A stretch of 52,542 bases of DNA. It comes from an uncultured Rhodopila sp. (GTDB lineage: Bacteria > Pseudomonadota > Alphaproteobacteria > Acetobacterales > Acetobacteraceae). Within the stretch, counting starts at the first letter, position 1. Each line of letters starts with the position of its first letter. The stretch covers positions 1 to 52,542 of the forward strand of contig CAINOE010000143.1 in assembly GCA_903851415.1 (NCBI GenBank). Direction: 5' to 3'. The notes beneath the pieces were generated by a model. The model did not search any database. It was given only the letters and a program-made list of their open reading frames with translations, and had not been told where the DNA came from. This document shows positions 30,676 through 40,300 of the stretch, piece by piece. The position numbers and the translations under genes were made by a program.

Positions 30676-31797
30676 TCACTCCGCGAATGCCGCCGCGCAA
30701 TCGTCCGGCGGCGCTGCTCCGGCGAAGCGATCGGCGATCCAGGCCGCCGCGGCGGAGGCGCTGCGCACCGCCGCGGTGTAGTGATCGACGCCCGGCATCG
30801 CGAGATAACGCACGGGCACCCCCGCGCCGCAGAGCCGGCGGGCGAAGGCACGCGTCAGGGATGGAATGATGACCGGATCCTGGTCGCCCTGTGCCAGGAA
30901 CACCGGCACCTGAGAGCCGCCGGCCGGCGGATCGTTCGACGCCAGCATGGCGCGCCAGCTCTGATCCGGGGTCACCGTTTGGCCCGTCAGCGGCGCCGAG
31001 TCGGCCAGCAGTTGCCTGAGTTCCGCGGCACTTTCCAGGCAGTCCCTGGCGGTGCGGGCGATAGTCGCCTCCGCCCCGGGCGGGATGATGGCGTTCGGGT
31101 CCAGGCCGTAAAGATGCGACCAGGACCAGACCGTGTAGGACAGCAGCGCCGCCCACAGCGGATCGCGCCCCGGCTGTTCGATCAGGGCGGCGGCATCGGT
31201 CACCGGCGCGGCCGCCGCGGCCCCCACAAGCTGCAGTTCCGGCGCGTACGATGGCGCCAGCGCGGCAGTGAACAAGGCAGCGTGACCGCCCTGCGAATGG
31301 CCCCACACCGCGAAACGGGCGCCTGCGTCCGCTCCCGGCAGATGCCGCACCGCACGCACCGAATCGATCGCCGCGCGCGCCTCGCTGGCGCCGACAAGAT
31401 AGGGATGCATGCCGGATGCGCCGAGGCCCGGATAATCCGTTGCCACAACCGTGTACCCGGCCGCCAGGAACGCCGCCAGGCCCTGGATTTGCGCAAACGG
31501 CCCCGGTCCGGCCGTCGGCGCGCAGGCATGATCCACGCCGGTCGTCGGATGCAGCCACGCCAGCACCGGACGTTCCCCCGCCGCCGGGGCCGAACCCGGC
31601 ACGACAACCAGCGCCGAGACCTGTATCTGCGCGCCGTCCGGCGCCGTCGAGACGTAGACGATCCGCGTGGCCGAGGCATTCGGGGGCGCGCCGGGGACCG
31701 CTTCGGCCTGCACGATGTCGCCCGGATGAGTCCGCGCGGAAGGGCTGCCGCAAGACGCGGCAGCGATCAGAATGAGCAGGCAACAGCGGCGGATCAT
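30676..31797 (-). CDS. Secretory-lipase-family alpha/beta hydrolase, predicted lipoprotein
   Basis: A 373-residue exported hydrolase. The signal peptide ends in a lipobox (LLILIAAASCG, Cys16), so the protein should be a lipid-anchored envelope enzyme. The alpha/beta-hydrolase residues are Ser in VWGHSQGGHAAL, Asp in AQGDQDPVIIPSL and His in MPGVDHYTA; oxyanion region is LHPTTGVDHACAPTAG. The arrangement agrees with the secretory lipase (LIP, PF03583-like) family, known from fungi and actinobacteria. It is followed by the hydroxyacid dehydrogenase gene with a short gap. Natural substrate unknown. Confidence 0.83.
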   Translation of the reverse strand: MIRRCCLLILIAAASCGSPSARTHPGDIVQAEAVPGAPPNASATRIVYVSTAPDGAQIQVSALVVVPGSAPAAGERPVLAWLHPTTGVDHACAPTAGPGPFAQIQGLAAFLAAGYTVVATDYPGLGASGMHPYLVGASEARAAIDSVRAVRHLPGADAGARFAVWGHSQGGHAALFTAALAPSYAPELQLVGAAAAAPVTDAAALIEQPGRDPLWAALLSYTVWSWSHLYGLDPNAIIPPGAEATIARTARDCLESAAELRQLLADSAPLTGQTVTPDQSWRAMLASNDPPAGGSQVPVFLAQGDQDPVIIPSLTRAFARRLCGAGVPVRYLAMPGVDHYTAAVRSASAAAAWIADRFAGAAPPDDCAAAFAE

Positions 31798-31865
31798 CGG
31801 TCGCTCCGAGGTTCGATCCGGACCTCAAGCTCCGCCGGGACCGTGCCGTCAAGCCGGTTGCCCGC

Positions 31866-32135
31866 TCAGCGAAACAGCCGGCTGGCCAGCCATCCCAGCG
31901 CAAGAGCCACCAGCACCGCGGTTATCGGCCGTTGCTCAAGCTGGCTGGAGATGAGCCGGGTCCGGTCCTGCACCAGCGCCGACACGTCGCCGAACGCCCG
32001 GTTCGCCGAGGCGGCGGCATTCGCGACGGCCGGGGTTAGCGGGTCCGCGGCCAGGGAGGCGATCTCCTCGCGCAACCGGGAGATCCGGGCTTTCGGTGTT
32101 TCGGCTTTGCCGGAGTTCCGTCTTGTGGCGGCCAT
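31866..32135 (-). CDS. Small membrane-anchored protein with C-terminal GWLASRLFR
   Basis: An 89-residue protein: basic N-terminus, amphipathic helix (RISRLREEIASLAADP), and one C-terminal membrane helix (PITAVLVALALGWLASRLFR). The layout is that of ElaB/YqjD/DUF883-like ribosome- or envelope-associated anchors, although sequence evidence is thin. The next gene upstream encodes a protein with the same type of tail (GIGWTASRVLRSLR), suggesting the two arose by duplication. Confidence 0.6.
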   Translation of the reverse strand: MAATRRNSGKAETPKARISRLREEIASLAADPLTPAVANAAASANRAFGDVSALVQDRTRLISSQLEQRPITAVLVALALGWLASRLFR

Positions 32136-32178
32136 TATGATTCGGGTCCGTTGCTAGCGGGTGAAGCACGTTGGTCTG

Positions 32179-32412
32179 TTATCTTAACGACCGCAGCACC
32201 CGCGACGCGGTCCAGCCGATGCCGAAAGCCGCGGCAACGCCGAGCAGTGGTGTGCGGCGGGCGCACGCGGCGATACGCTCGAACTGAAGCTCGACGGCGG
32301 CCGCCGCGTCAATGAGCGACGGAATGACCGATTGATCGACCAGGACCTTCACCGCCGATGGCGGCGCCGGCCTCTTCGAGAGATAGCTTCGACTGATCAA
32401 GACGGCCTCCAT
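32179..32412 (-). CDS. Small membrane-anchored protein, paralogue of its neighbour
   Basis: A 77-residue product starting MEAVLISRSYLSKRP. It has an amphipathic middle (LIDAAAAVELQFERIAACAR) and a C-terminal membrane helix ending GVAAAFGIGWTASRVLRSLR. The frame stays open upstream, but that part overlaps the divergent molybdoenzyme gene and is not protein-like. It lies 43 bases before the 89-residue gene with the matching tail. Function unknown. Confidence 0.55.
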   Translation of the reverse strand: MEAVLISRSYLSKRPAPPSAVKVLVDQSVIPSLIDAAAAVELQFERIAACARRTPLLGVAAAFGIGWTASRVLRSLR

Positions 32413-32535
32413 GACAAAGAACGCGACATTGTGACGCCGGCCACCGCCGATCGGCTGTCTGGTCCCAAACCGGGATCGCGGCCGGCGGTTCTTGGCGTGT
32501 CGCAAATGTGTGAGGACGCCTGGATGGGCCGCAGA

Positions 32536-34863
32536 ATGAGTTTCAAGCCGTACGGTAGCCCCTCGGGCGGTTGGGGTTCCGCCCGGTCGCTCGCGAATAT
32601 CCTGCGCCGGGAGGGCGTGCCGATCAGCGGCGCGCTGGCGCTGAGCAGGCAGAACAAGGTGGACGGGTTCCAGTGTGTCAGTTGCGCCTGGTCCAAGCCG
32701 GCGAATCCGCTGCCGTTCGAATTTTGCGAGAACGGCGCCAAGGCGACGGCCTGGGAGATCACCACCCATCGCTGCACGCCCGGGTTTTTCGCCGGGCATA
32801 CGGTGACCGAGTTGCTGGACTGGGACGACTATCATCTGGAACAGGCCGGCCGCCTGACGCATCCGTTGCGTTACGATCCCGCCACCGACAGATACCGCCC
32901 GGTCTCCTGGTCCGCCGCCTTTGCCGAAATCGGCCGCGAGATGCGCGCCATCGCCGACAGGAAAAGCGTGGTATTCTACAGCTCCGGCCGGAGTTCCAAC
33001 GAGGCCAGTTACTTATACGGATTGTTTGCCCGGCTGTACGGCAACAACAACCTGCCCGACAGCTCCAACATGTGCCACGAAACCACGTCGGTCGCGCTGC
33101 CGGAGAGCATCGGCGTGCCTGTCGGCACCTGCACGCTGGACGATTTCGCGAAGACCGATTGCATCCTGTTCTTCGGGCAAAACCCCGGCAGCAACAGTCC
33201 GCGCATGCTGCATCCGCTGCAGGAGGCAAGCGAGCGGGGCGTGCCGATCATTACGTATAATCCGTTACGCGAGCGGGGACTGGAGAGTTTCATCAACCCG
33301 CAATCTCCGGCGGAGATGCTGACACGCAAAAGAACCCGCATCAGTTCGCAGTATCATCAGGTGAAGGCCGGCGGCGATCTGGCGGCGCTGACGGGGATCT
33401 GCAAGGCGCTCGCCGCCATGGACGGCGCGGCCGGCGGCAGCGTGCTGGACCATGCGTTCATCGCGGAACATGCGCACGGCTTCGGAACGTTCATCGCCTG
33501 GCTGCGCGCGCAGGACTGGAACGAACTGGAGCGGCGCTCCGGTCTGCCTCGCGCCGCCATGGAAGCCACCGCAACGACTTACGCCGCCGCGAAGGCCGCC
33601 ATCGGCGTTTACGGCATGGGCCTGACGCAGCATCGCGCCGGTGTGGAGACGGTGCAGATGCTGGTGAATCTTCTGTTGCTTAAAGGCAACATCGGCCGGG
33701 AGGGCGCCGGCATCTCGCCGGTCCGCGGCCACTCCAACGTGCAGGGCCAGCGGACCGTCGGCATCACCGAAAAGCCCGAACTGGTGCCGATGGACGTTCT
33801 GGCGAAGCAATACAGCTTCGAACCGCCGCGCGAAACGGGCCTCAATACCGTGGAAGCCTGCGAGGCGATCCTGGAAGGCCGCATCAACGCCTTCGTCATG
33901 CTGGGCGGCAACTTCGTGCGTGCCATTCCGGACCGCGACCGGATGGAAGCGGCGTGGCGGCGCATGCGGCTGACGGTGAACGTGGCGACCAAGCTGAACC
34001 GCAGCCATCTGGTGCACGGTCAAACCAGCTTCATCCTCCCCGTCAAAGGCCGGATCGAGGTCGATCGGCAGGCCACCGGCCCGCAGGCGACGTCGATGGA
34101 GGACAGCACCGCCTGCATCCACGGCTCCCGCGGCGTGCGCGCCCCGGCTTCGAAGCACCTGATCAGCGAGGTGGATTTCATCGCGCGGCTGGCCGAGGCG
34201 GTGCTGGAGCCGAACCCGAAAGTGCCGTGGAAAGCCTGGAACGATGACTACAGCCTGATCCGGCGGTCCATCGGCGAAACCTATCCGGAGATATTCTACG
34301 ACTACGACCGCCGCATGTGGCAGCCCGGCGGCTTTCACCGCACTCTGCCGGCGCGCGACCGGGTGTGGAAGACCAGCACCGGAAAGGCCAACATCATAAC
34401 GCCGAAAGGCCTTGACGAAGATCTTGACATGCCGGACGCCGGGCACGGCACGCTGCGGCTGATTACACTGCGCAGCAACGATCAGTTCAATACGACGGTT
34501 TATGGCTACAACGACCGGTTCCGCGGCATTAACGGCACGCGGATGGTTGTCCTGATGAACCGCGACGACATCGGGCGGCTCGGTCTTGCCGAAGGCGAGT
34601 CCGTCAGCATGCAAACCGCGTCCGCAGACGGGATCGAACGCGCGATGAGCGGGTTCCGTGTAACGCCCTATAATATTCCCGCCGGCTGCATCGGCGCCTA
34701 TTACCCCGAAGCGAACGCCCTGCTGCCGCTGTCGCACTATGCGGCGGGCAGCAAGACCCCGGCCGCCAAGTCGATCCCGGTCTTCGTCAGGCGTCTGGCG
34801 GACCCGGGTTCGCCAGGGCGGGCCGCGCGATCCGGGAATGCATATGCGGAAACCGCGGGATGA
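32536..34863 (+). CDS. YdeP/FdhF-type molybdopterin oxidoreductase alpha subunit
   Basis: A 775-residue cytoplasmic molybdoenzyme of the DMSO reductase superfamily, closest in form to E. coli YdeP (TIGR01701-type), which is linked to acid resistance; its reaction is unknown. Fe-S ligands appear in FQCVSCAWSKP and FEFCENGAK. Cofactor-binding segments include YSSGRSSNEASYLYGLFARLYG, NMCHETTSVALPESIG, FFGQNPGSNSPRM, VYGMGLTQHRAGVETVQMLVNLLLLKGNIGREGAGISPVRGHSNVQG and TLRSNDQFNTTVYGYNDRFRGI. ATG 32536 (MSFKPYGSPSGGWGS) has GGATGGG nearby and fits the family N-terminus; in-frame ATGs at 32506 and 32524 and a GTG at 32431 are alternatives. No electron-transfer subunit is adjacent. Confidence 0.88.
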   Translation: MSFKPYGSPSGGWGSARSLANILRREGVPISGALALSRQNKVDGFQCVSCAWSKPANPLPFEFCENGAKATAWEITTHRCTPGFFAGHTVTELLDWDDYHLEQAGRLTHPLRYDPATDRYRPVSWSAAFAEIGREMRAIADRKSVVFYSSGRSSNEASYLYGLFARLYGNNNLPDSSNMCHETTSVALPESIGVPVGTCTLDDFAKTDCILFFGQNPGSNSPRMLHPLQEASERGVPIITYNPLRERGLESFINPQSPAEMLTRKRTRISSQYHQVKAGGDLAALTGICKALAAMDGAAGGSVLDHAFIAEHAHGFGTFIAWLRAQDWNELERRSGLPRAAMEATATTYAAAKAAIGVYGMGLTQHRAGVETVQMLVNLLLLKGNIGREGAGISPVRGHSNVQGQRTVGITEKPELVPMDVLAKQYSFEPPRETGLNTVEACEAILEGRINAFVMLGGNFVRAIPDRDRMEAAWRRMRLTVNVATKLNRSHLVHGQTSFILPVKGRIEVDRQATGPQATSMEDSTACIHGSRGVRAPASKHLISEVDFIARLAEAVLEPNPKVPWKAWNDDYSLIRRSIGETYPEIFYDYDRRMWQPGGFHRTLPARDRVWKTSTGKANIITPKGLDEDLDMPDAGHGTLRLITLRSNDQFNTTVYGYNDRFRGINGTRMVVLMNRDDIGRLGLAEGESVSMQTASADGIERAMSGFRVTPYNIPAGCIGAYYPEANALLPLSHYAAGSKTPAAKSIPVFVRRLADPGSPGRAARSGNAYAETAG

Positions 34864-34879
34864 TGCCACAGTAACGAAA

Positions 34880-34907
34880 CACCGCCGGGGACACATCCCC
34901 GGCGGTG
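34880..34907. terminator. Hairpin terminator between molybdoenzyme and glycosidase genes
   Basis: CACCGCCGGGGA / TCCCCGGCGGTG is a perfect 12-bp stem with a four-base loop, between two convergent genes. The minus strand continues TTTCGTT, so it best serves the glycosidase gene, but it may stop both. Confidence 0.7.
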
Positions 34908-34929
34908 CACCGTCGAGACGCGCCCGAAG

Positions 34930-37161
34930 TCAGGTGATCGAGTGCGCCAGCAGGCTGGTCAGGGTGGCGGTGGTTGCGCCGCTGATGGAGCCAATCGCCA
35001 CGCCCGTCCCGCCCGATGTCGCCGCGATCGACAGGGTCGCGCCCTTCGCCGAGTCGGTCACTGTCAGGTAGTTCGACAGCGTCGAGGCCGAACCGTTCCA
35101 GTTGGTCGCCGCCAGCGCCGGCTTCAGGTCCAGCGTGTCGCCGGTGGTCAGGATATTGCTGGTGAAGGCGTCGCTCCCTTTGCCCGAAGCCGGCAGGATG
35201 TAGGTGTTGGTGCTGCCGCTGTCGGTGATCGTGTCGGCCCCGCCCGTCAGGCTGACAATGTCCCCCGACCCCTTGATGAACACCAGATGCGTGCCGGCGG
35301 TCGCCACCACGGACACCTGGCTCTGCGTGACCGTGCTGCTGGCGGTGCCCGAAGCGATCGTTATCGGTGCCGGCAACGGGCTGGTGGCGGTTCCCGCTGC
35401 CGGCGCCCAGGCCGCGGCCGGGCTGGTCTTGCCCCACCACAGATTGGCGGAGTTTTCCTGCCAGACCTGATTGTTGACGTAGGCCAGCTCGGTCACGTTG
35501 GCGGTGGTTGTATCGGCGACACCGTTCACGGCGACCTGGCCGCCGCCGGTGATGCTCCAGGTGTTGCCGGACGCATCGGTGATCGCCGCGGCCGAACCGG
35601 CGAGCACCATGGTATCGTTGGCCGATGCCGTCGGCTTTGGCGGCGGCGCGGCCGGCAGCGGGCTGGTGCTGGTGCCGGCGCCGCTGGACCATCCCGTGCC
35701 GGTCCAGCTCCACCAAAGCGAGGAAGCGTTCTCCTGCCAGAGCGTGCCGTTGACGTAGGCGATCTCGGTCACGCCGGCGCTGTAGCCGGCGGCGGTCCCG
35801 TTCTCATCCACGACGCCGCTCACCAGGGTCCAGCTATTGCCCGACGCGTCGGTGATGGCGCTGGCGGAACCCGCCAGCACGACGGTATCGTTCGGCGACG
35901 CCGTGGGCTTGGGCGGCGGCGCGGCGGGCAGCGGGCTGGTGCTGGTGCCGTCGCCGGAGGACCATCCCGTGCCGGTCCAGCTCCACCACAGCGAGGACGA
36001 GTTTTCCTGCCAGATGGTGCCGTTGACATAGGCGATCTCGATAACGCCCGAGCTCAGGCCCGCGGCGGCGCCGTTTTCGTCCACCACCCCGTTGACGATG
36101 GTCCAGGCGTTGCCGGAGGCATCGGTCAGCTTGCCGGTGGCGCCGGCGAGCAAGGTCGAATCGTTCGCCGAAGGCGTTGAGCCGGGGTTGGCGGGCGGGG
36201 TCGCGGGCGGTGTCGGCGCCGCGGCCGCCGCGGCGGCGATCCACGAGGCGACCTGCTGGCCGTAGGCCGACACGCCGCCGCTGGAGGTGGTCAGGCCGTC
36301 TCCCGGGTTGCCGGTGCCCCAGGCCCACGCCGCGCTGCCGAAGCCGCTGTTGTCAACCGCGGTAACGACCTGGCTGCCGTTCGCGTCGATCGCCTGGCCG
36401 GTGGTGCTGTTGCCGTATTCGCCGATGAGCACCGGCACGGTGCCGTTGGCGCTGGTGATCGTCTGCGCTTGCGCGATGTCGGCGGCGAGAGTCGCGCTGA
36501 CCGTTGCCTGATCGGTTGAGTAGTTGCTCAGCCAGCCGTAGTAGTGCACGTCCCAAACGATATTGCTCATGCCGGCATAGACGGACGCGGTGTAGCCCTG
36601 GCCGAACGAGGCGGGATCCGTCCAGCCGTTCATTTCGACCATAATGGGATTGGTGTTGCCGGCGTTGCGCACCGCGTCATAGGTTTGCTGCTGCCAGGTC
36701 GAAAGCGCCGCCGGGTCGGTGTTGCCGGACGAATCGACTTCCGAAGGCTCGTTGTCGGTGCCGAACCAGACATACGGGTTGCTTTTGAACGCGGTGGCGA
36801 TCGATGAGTACCAGCTCAGCTCGTTCGACAGTTGCGTGCCCGTGAAAATCGTGCCGGAGTTGCCGCCGCCGTCGCTGCCGTCGGAATTGGTGTGGTCCTC
36901 GAGTTCGACGACGATTCCCGCCGCGGTCAGGGAATTCACGTAGGATGCGAGCGCCGTCGGGCTGGCATAATCATAGATCGCCAGGCGGACGAAATTGATG
37001 CCGGGAAAATCGCTTTGCAGTTGACCGAGCGTCGGCTGGTCGCCCTCCATCACGTCGATGCCGCGGGCGATGAACGGCTCGCCGTTCGGGCCGACGATTT
37101 GCCCGCTCGTGGTGTAGAAGGCGCCGGTGGCGGCGAATGGGGTCGTTGATGTGCTTGCCAT
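34930..37161 (-). CDS. GH5-type glycoside hydrolase with three tandem modules and a C-terminal secretion-type domain
   Basis: A 743-residue protein. Residues 10-310 form a GH5-like barrel: FIARGIDVMEG, acid/base Glu138 in FGTDNEPSE, HYYGW (206-210) and nucleophile Glu248 in LIGEYG, suggesting a beta-glucanase or mannanase. A Pro-rich linker leads to three tandem modules of about 90 residues (333-420, 423-512, 514-600), each with TDASGN-W, E(I/L)AYVN, WQEN and LWW; the first two share SWTGTGWSSG. Residues 600-743 hold IVSLTGGADTITDSGSTNTYIL and GDTLDL. Such Gly/Asp-rich endings mark type I secretion substrates. No N-terminal signal peptide is present, which agrees. The ATG at 37161 is the only sensible start. 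Confidence 0.82.
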   Translation of the reverse strand: MASTSTTPFAATGAFYTTSGQIVGPNGEPFIARGIDVMEGDQPTLGQLQSDFPGINFVRLAIYDYASPTALASYVNSLTAAGIVVELEDHTNSDGSDGGGNSGTIFTGTQLSNELSWYSSIATAFKSNPYVWFGTDNEPSEVDSSGNTDPAALSTWQQQTYDAVRNAGNTNPIMVEMNGWTDPASFGQGYTASVYAGMSNIVWDVHYYGWLSNYSTDQATVSATLAADIAQAQTITSANGTVPVLIGEYGNSTTGQAIDANGSQVVTAVDNSGFGSAAWAWGTGNPGDGLTTSSGGVSAYGQQVASWIAAAAAAAPTPPATPPANPGSTPSANDSTLLAGATGKLTDASGNAWTIVNGVVDENGAAAGLSSGVIEIAYVNGTIWQENSSSLWWSWTGTGWSSGDGTSTSPLPAAPPPKPTASPNDTVVLAGSASAITDASGNSWTLVSGVVDENGTAAGYSAGVTEIAYVNGTLWQENASSLWWSWTGTGWSSGAGTSTSPLPAAPPPKPTASANDTMVLAGSAAAITDASGNTWSITGGGQVAVNGVADTTTANVTELAYVNNQVWQENSANLWWGKTSPAAAWAPAAGTATSPLPAPITIASGTASSTVTQSQVSVVATAGTHLVFIKGSGDIVSLTGGADTITDSGSTNTYILPASGKGSDAFTSNILTTGDTLDLKPALAATNWNGSASTLSNYLTVTDSAKGATLSIAATSGGTGVAIGSISGATTATLTSLLAHSIT

Positions 37162-37366
37162 AATTTCTGCTCTCGTTTCCGTGAACGGAGCGCACCGTGC
37201 CAGCACAGACGAAACGATTGCAATTTTAATGTGGTATCAATATGTTTCGACTTGTTAGCGTATTTCGCGTTGCCGGCCAGACGCCGCGAATCAATCCGAA
37301 TAGATCGTCTTGATTACTGTAGATGCATGCAGAATACCGAACGGCGTAAACTGCCGGCAGGCCGGC
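37162..37366. other. AT-richer gap between glycosidase and methyltransferase genes
   Basis: About 200 bases, notably AT-richer than the surroundings (37210-37330). It should contain the glycosidase promoter; TTGATACCACATTAAAATTGC on the minus strand is a possible core. No gene is seen. Confidence 0.4.
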
Positions 37367-40300
37367 TCACGCAAGTGGCGGCAGCGCATCGAACGCATCG
37401 AGGCAAAGCGCCGGCGCGTCCGCCCGGGAGCGGTGGCTGAAGCCGGCCAGCACATGCCGGTAGGCCGCCCGGTCAAGCCCGTACGCGGCGGCGACCACGG
37501 CATCGATCTCGGCCCGCAAACGCAACGGCGAGTCCGGAGCATGCCGCTCGCCTCCCGTCAGCTCCCGCCACAGCGGGCCGAACGCGGCGTGCGTGCAGGA
37601 AAGCCTGAGCGCCGCGCGCGCCAGGAACCGGGCCTGCTCCCCGCTCAGCCGCGGCATGGGCAGCGCGTCCAGTATATACAGGCTGAGATGCGTCGCGGCT
37701 TTTTGCCGCACCAGCCAATCGAACGCGAACGAGTTGAACACCGCGCACAGCACCAGGGCATCGGCGCTCGCCCGCGCCCCCGGGGTTTTCTCCACCGTCG
37801 CGGTGTGGCCGAACACGGTGCCGGGCGGCGCGATGCAGGCGATCATCGTGCGCTCGTTCGTCGCCTGCGCGATGTCGCGGAACGCCAGGCGATAGTGCCG
37901 CGCCGCCTCGGCGATGGCCGGACGGATCGATCCGCTGGCCACGCTGTAGCGCGGCGCGGTGTCCCGGATATCGGTATATTGATGAAACGTTTTTCCCTCA
38001 TGCAGAACAAGGTCGCCCCGTCCCGGCGGCAGGAAGCAGCCGGCATCGCCGGTCATGTGCAGGTCGCGGCCGAGGCGGATGCGATGCCGCGCGCACCATT
38101 CACCCAATCTCTCAGGTTGCGCGAACATTCGTTGCGCAACATTCTGATCGGCCTTGCCGCGCAGTTCCAGCGGCGTCAGCGCGGCGCCGCCTGTCCGGAT
38201 CAGAAACGGCATATCGCAGCTCATGATCTTCTCCGCATCGGCGGCCTCCTCCGGCCGCGCGAGATAGAAGCCGCAGCGGAACGATCTCGTCGGCCCGGGG
38301 CGGTGCGCCACGATCAGATCGAACTTGAACCGGCCGTCGATGTCGAACACCCGGCGGCGGTTCTCGAACGACAGGCACCACGCCAGCGACGCTTCCCGCA
38401 GATACAGCCGCCTGACACCTGTAGCACCTTCATTGGCGTGGAAGGCGGATGGCATCAGCACGCCGATGGACCCGCCGCGCGCGGCCAGCTCAAGGTTTCG
38501 TTCAGCAAACAAGCGGAACAGGTCGAGGTTCCCGGCCGTCGAATCCGCGCCCGTGCTGACCCGCTGATGCCGGTACAGGCGATGCGCGATCGCCTTCAGG
38601 CGATCGAAGCCGAGCCGGTAGGCTTCGAACGCGGCGGCGGCATCGGCCCGCGCCAGCACCGCCTGCTCGATCCGCGCGCGCTCCGGCCGGGTGCGCGCCT
38701 CCAGCACCGCCGGATCGTAGTTCGAGACAAAATCCTTGGTGTTGTGCTGAACCACGTCCCAGGGCGGGTTGCCGAGCACGGCGGAAAAGCCGTCCGGAAA
38801 AATCTCCGGAAACACCAGGTCCCAGGCAACGGCGTCCTGGCCGGCGTCCAGCAGCGCCGCCTGCGCTGCCGTCAACGCCTCGGGCCACGCGGCGGACTCC
38901 GCGACATGCGCCGCCAGCGCGAGCCACTCATCGTCCGCCCGCCGATAGCGCAGCATCGCCGCGCCGGACCAGGCGCGGGCGAGCTGCCGCAGCGGATGCA
39001 GCAGCCGATGGAGCCGTGTCCAGACGGCGGCTTTTGCCGCAAGGTCCGCGATATCGCGGCCGATGGTCGCATTCATCTCCGCGGCCAGAAGCCGCGCAAG
39101 CTCCAGGCTGGCCTGAAGCCGCGCCGAAACGCCTCGCGCCAGCAGCGGATCGAGCGCCCCGCCGGTCACCGGCAAGGTCGACAACGACGCGAAGAACGGC
39201 CCGGTCAGCGCGTCGCCGTGCACCAGCCGGTGATCGAGGAAGGTCAGCGGCAGGCCCTCGGCATAGGACTCCAGCCACAGCGACAGTTTCGCCAGTTCCA
39301 CCGCCAATGCGTTGCGGTCGCAGCCGAACAGGCAGTGCACCGCGACCAGCCTGCGGCAAATCGCCCGGGCGCGGGCTTCGGCATATCCCCGGCTCGGCAA
39401 GTACGCGGCTACGCTGTTGTCCGGATCGGGCAGCGCGGCGATGCGGTCATGCAGCCCGCGCTCGTCGCACAAACGGCACGCGGCCAGCAGCGCCTCGCCC
39501 AGATGGCGGCAGGCTTCCACCAGGAAATGCCCGCTGCCCATCGCCGGATCGACGATCGTCAGGGTCAGCAGCGCCGCCGGCCGGGGATCGTCCGGCGGCG
39601 ACAGCGCCGCGATCTTCGCGTCCAGCGTCTCGCGCACCAGGAAGCGAACGAATTCATGCGGGGTATAAAACGAACCGCTGGACTTGCGTCCCGGTCCGGC
39701 GCGCAGGAAGAACCGCCCGGGCTGGATCCCGTCCTGAGCGCCGGCCGCCGGCACCACGGCCTCGCGCTTGCCGCGGCGCAGGCGGACCATCGGTTCGCGG
39801 GCGATGGACGGCTCCTGCTCCAGCAGCGCCTCATAGACGCGGCCGAGGTCTTCGACATCCAGCGACCCGTAGTGCACACGGACCCGCTCTCCATCAGGCG
39901 CCCGCGTCCAGATCAGGCGATCGAGCAGGATCGCCACGGCGCGGTCGCCCCAGGACAGCGCATCCAGCACCGGCGTCGCCTCCGCCCCGAACAGGGCGCC
40001 GCCCAGCGGGGCAATCTGCAACTCCGAACAGGACAGCCCGTCCCGAAAGCAGGCGAACAGCAGGCGCAACCCGCTTTCCAGCATCGCCCCGGTGTCGTGC
40101 CCGTGGTCCAGATGCCGCCGCACCAGCGGGCCGAGCGCCCGGTTCGGCGACAGCGCCAGCCGCCACAGCCGGGTGGCGGCGAAGCTGAAGCCGGATTCGG
40201 CGGGACTTTCCAGCTTCAGGATGAACAGCAGCCGGTAGACCAGCACCAGCCCTTCCCGCCATAGCACCGGCGCACTGAAGACGCTCCTGTCCGCCGCACG

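Noticed and set aside
37310..40264. A 984-codon frame on the plus strand
   Set aside because: It is the antisense shadow of the DNA methyltransferase gene, rich in Arg, Gln, His and Pro.
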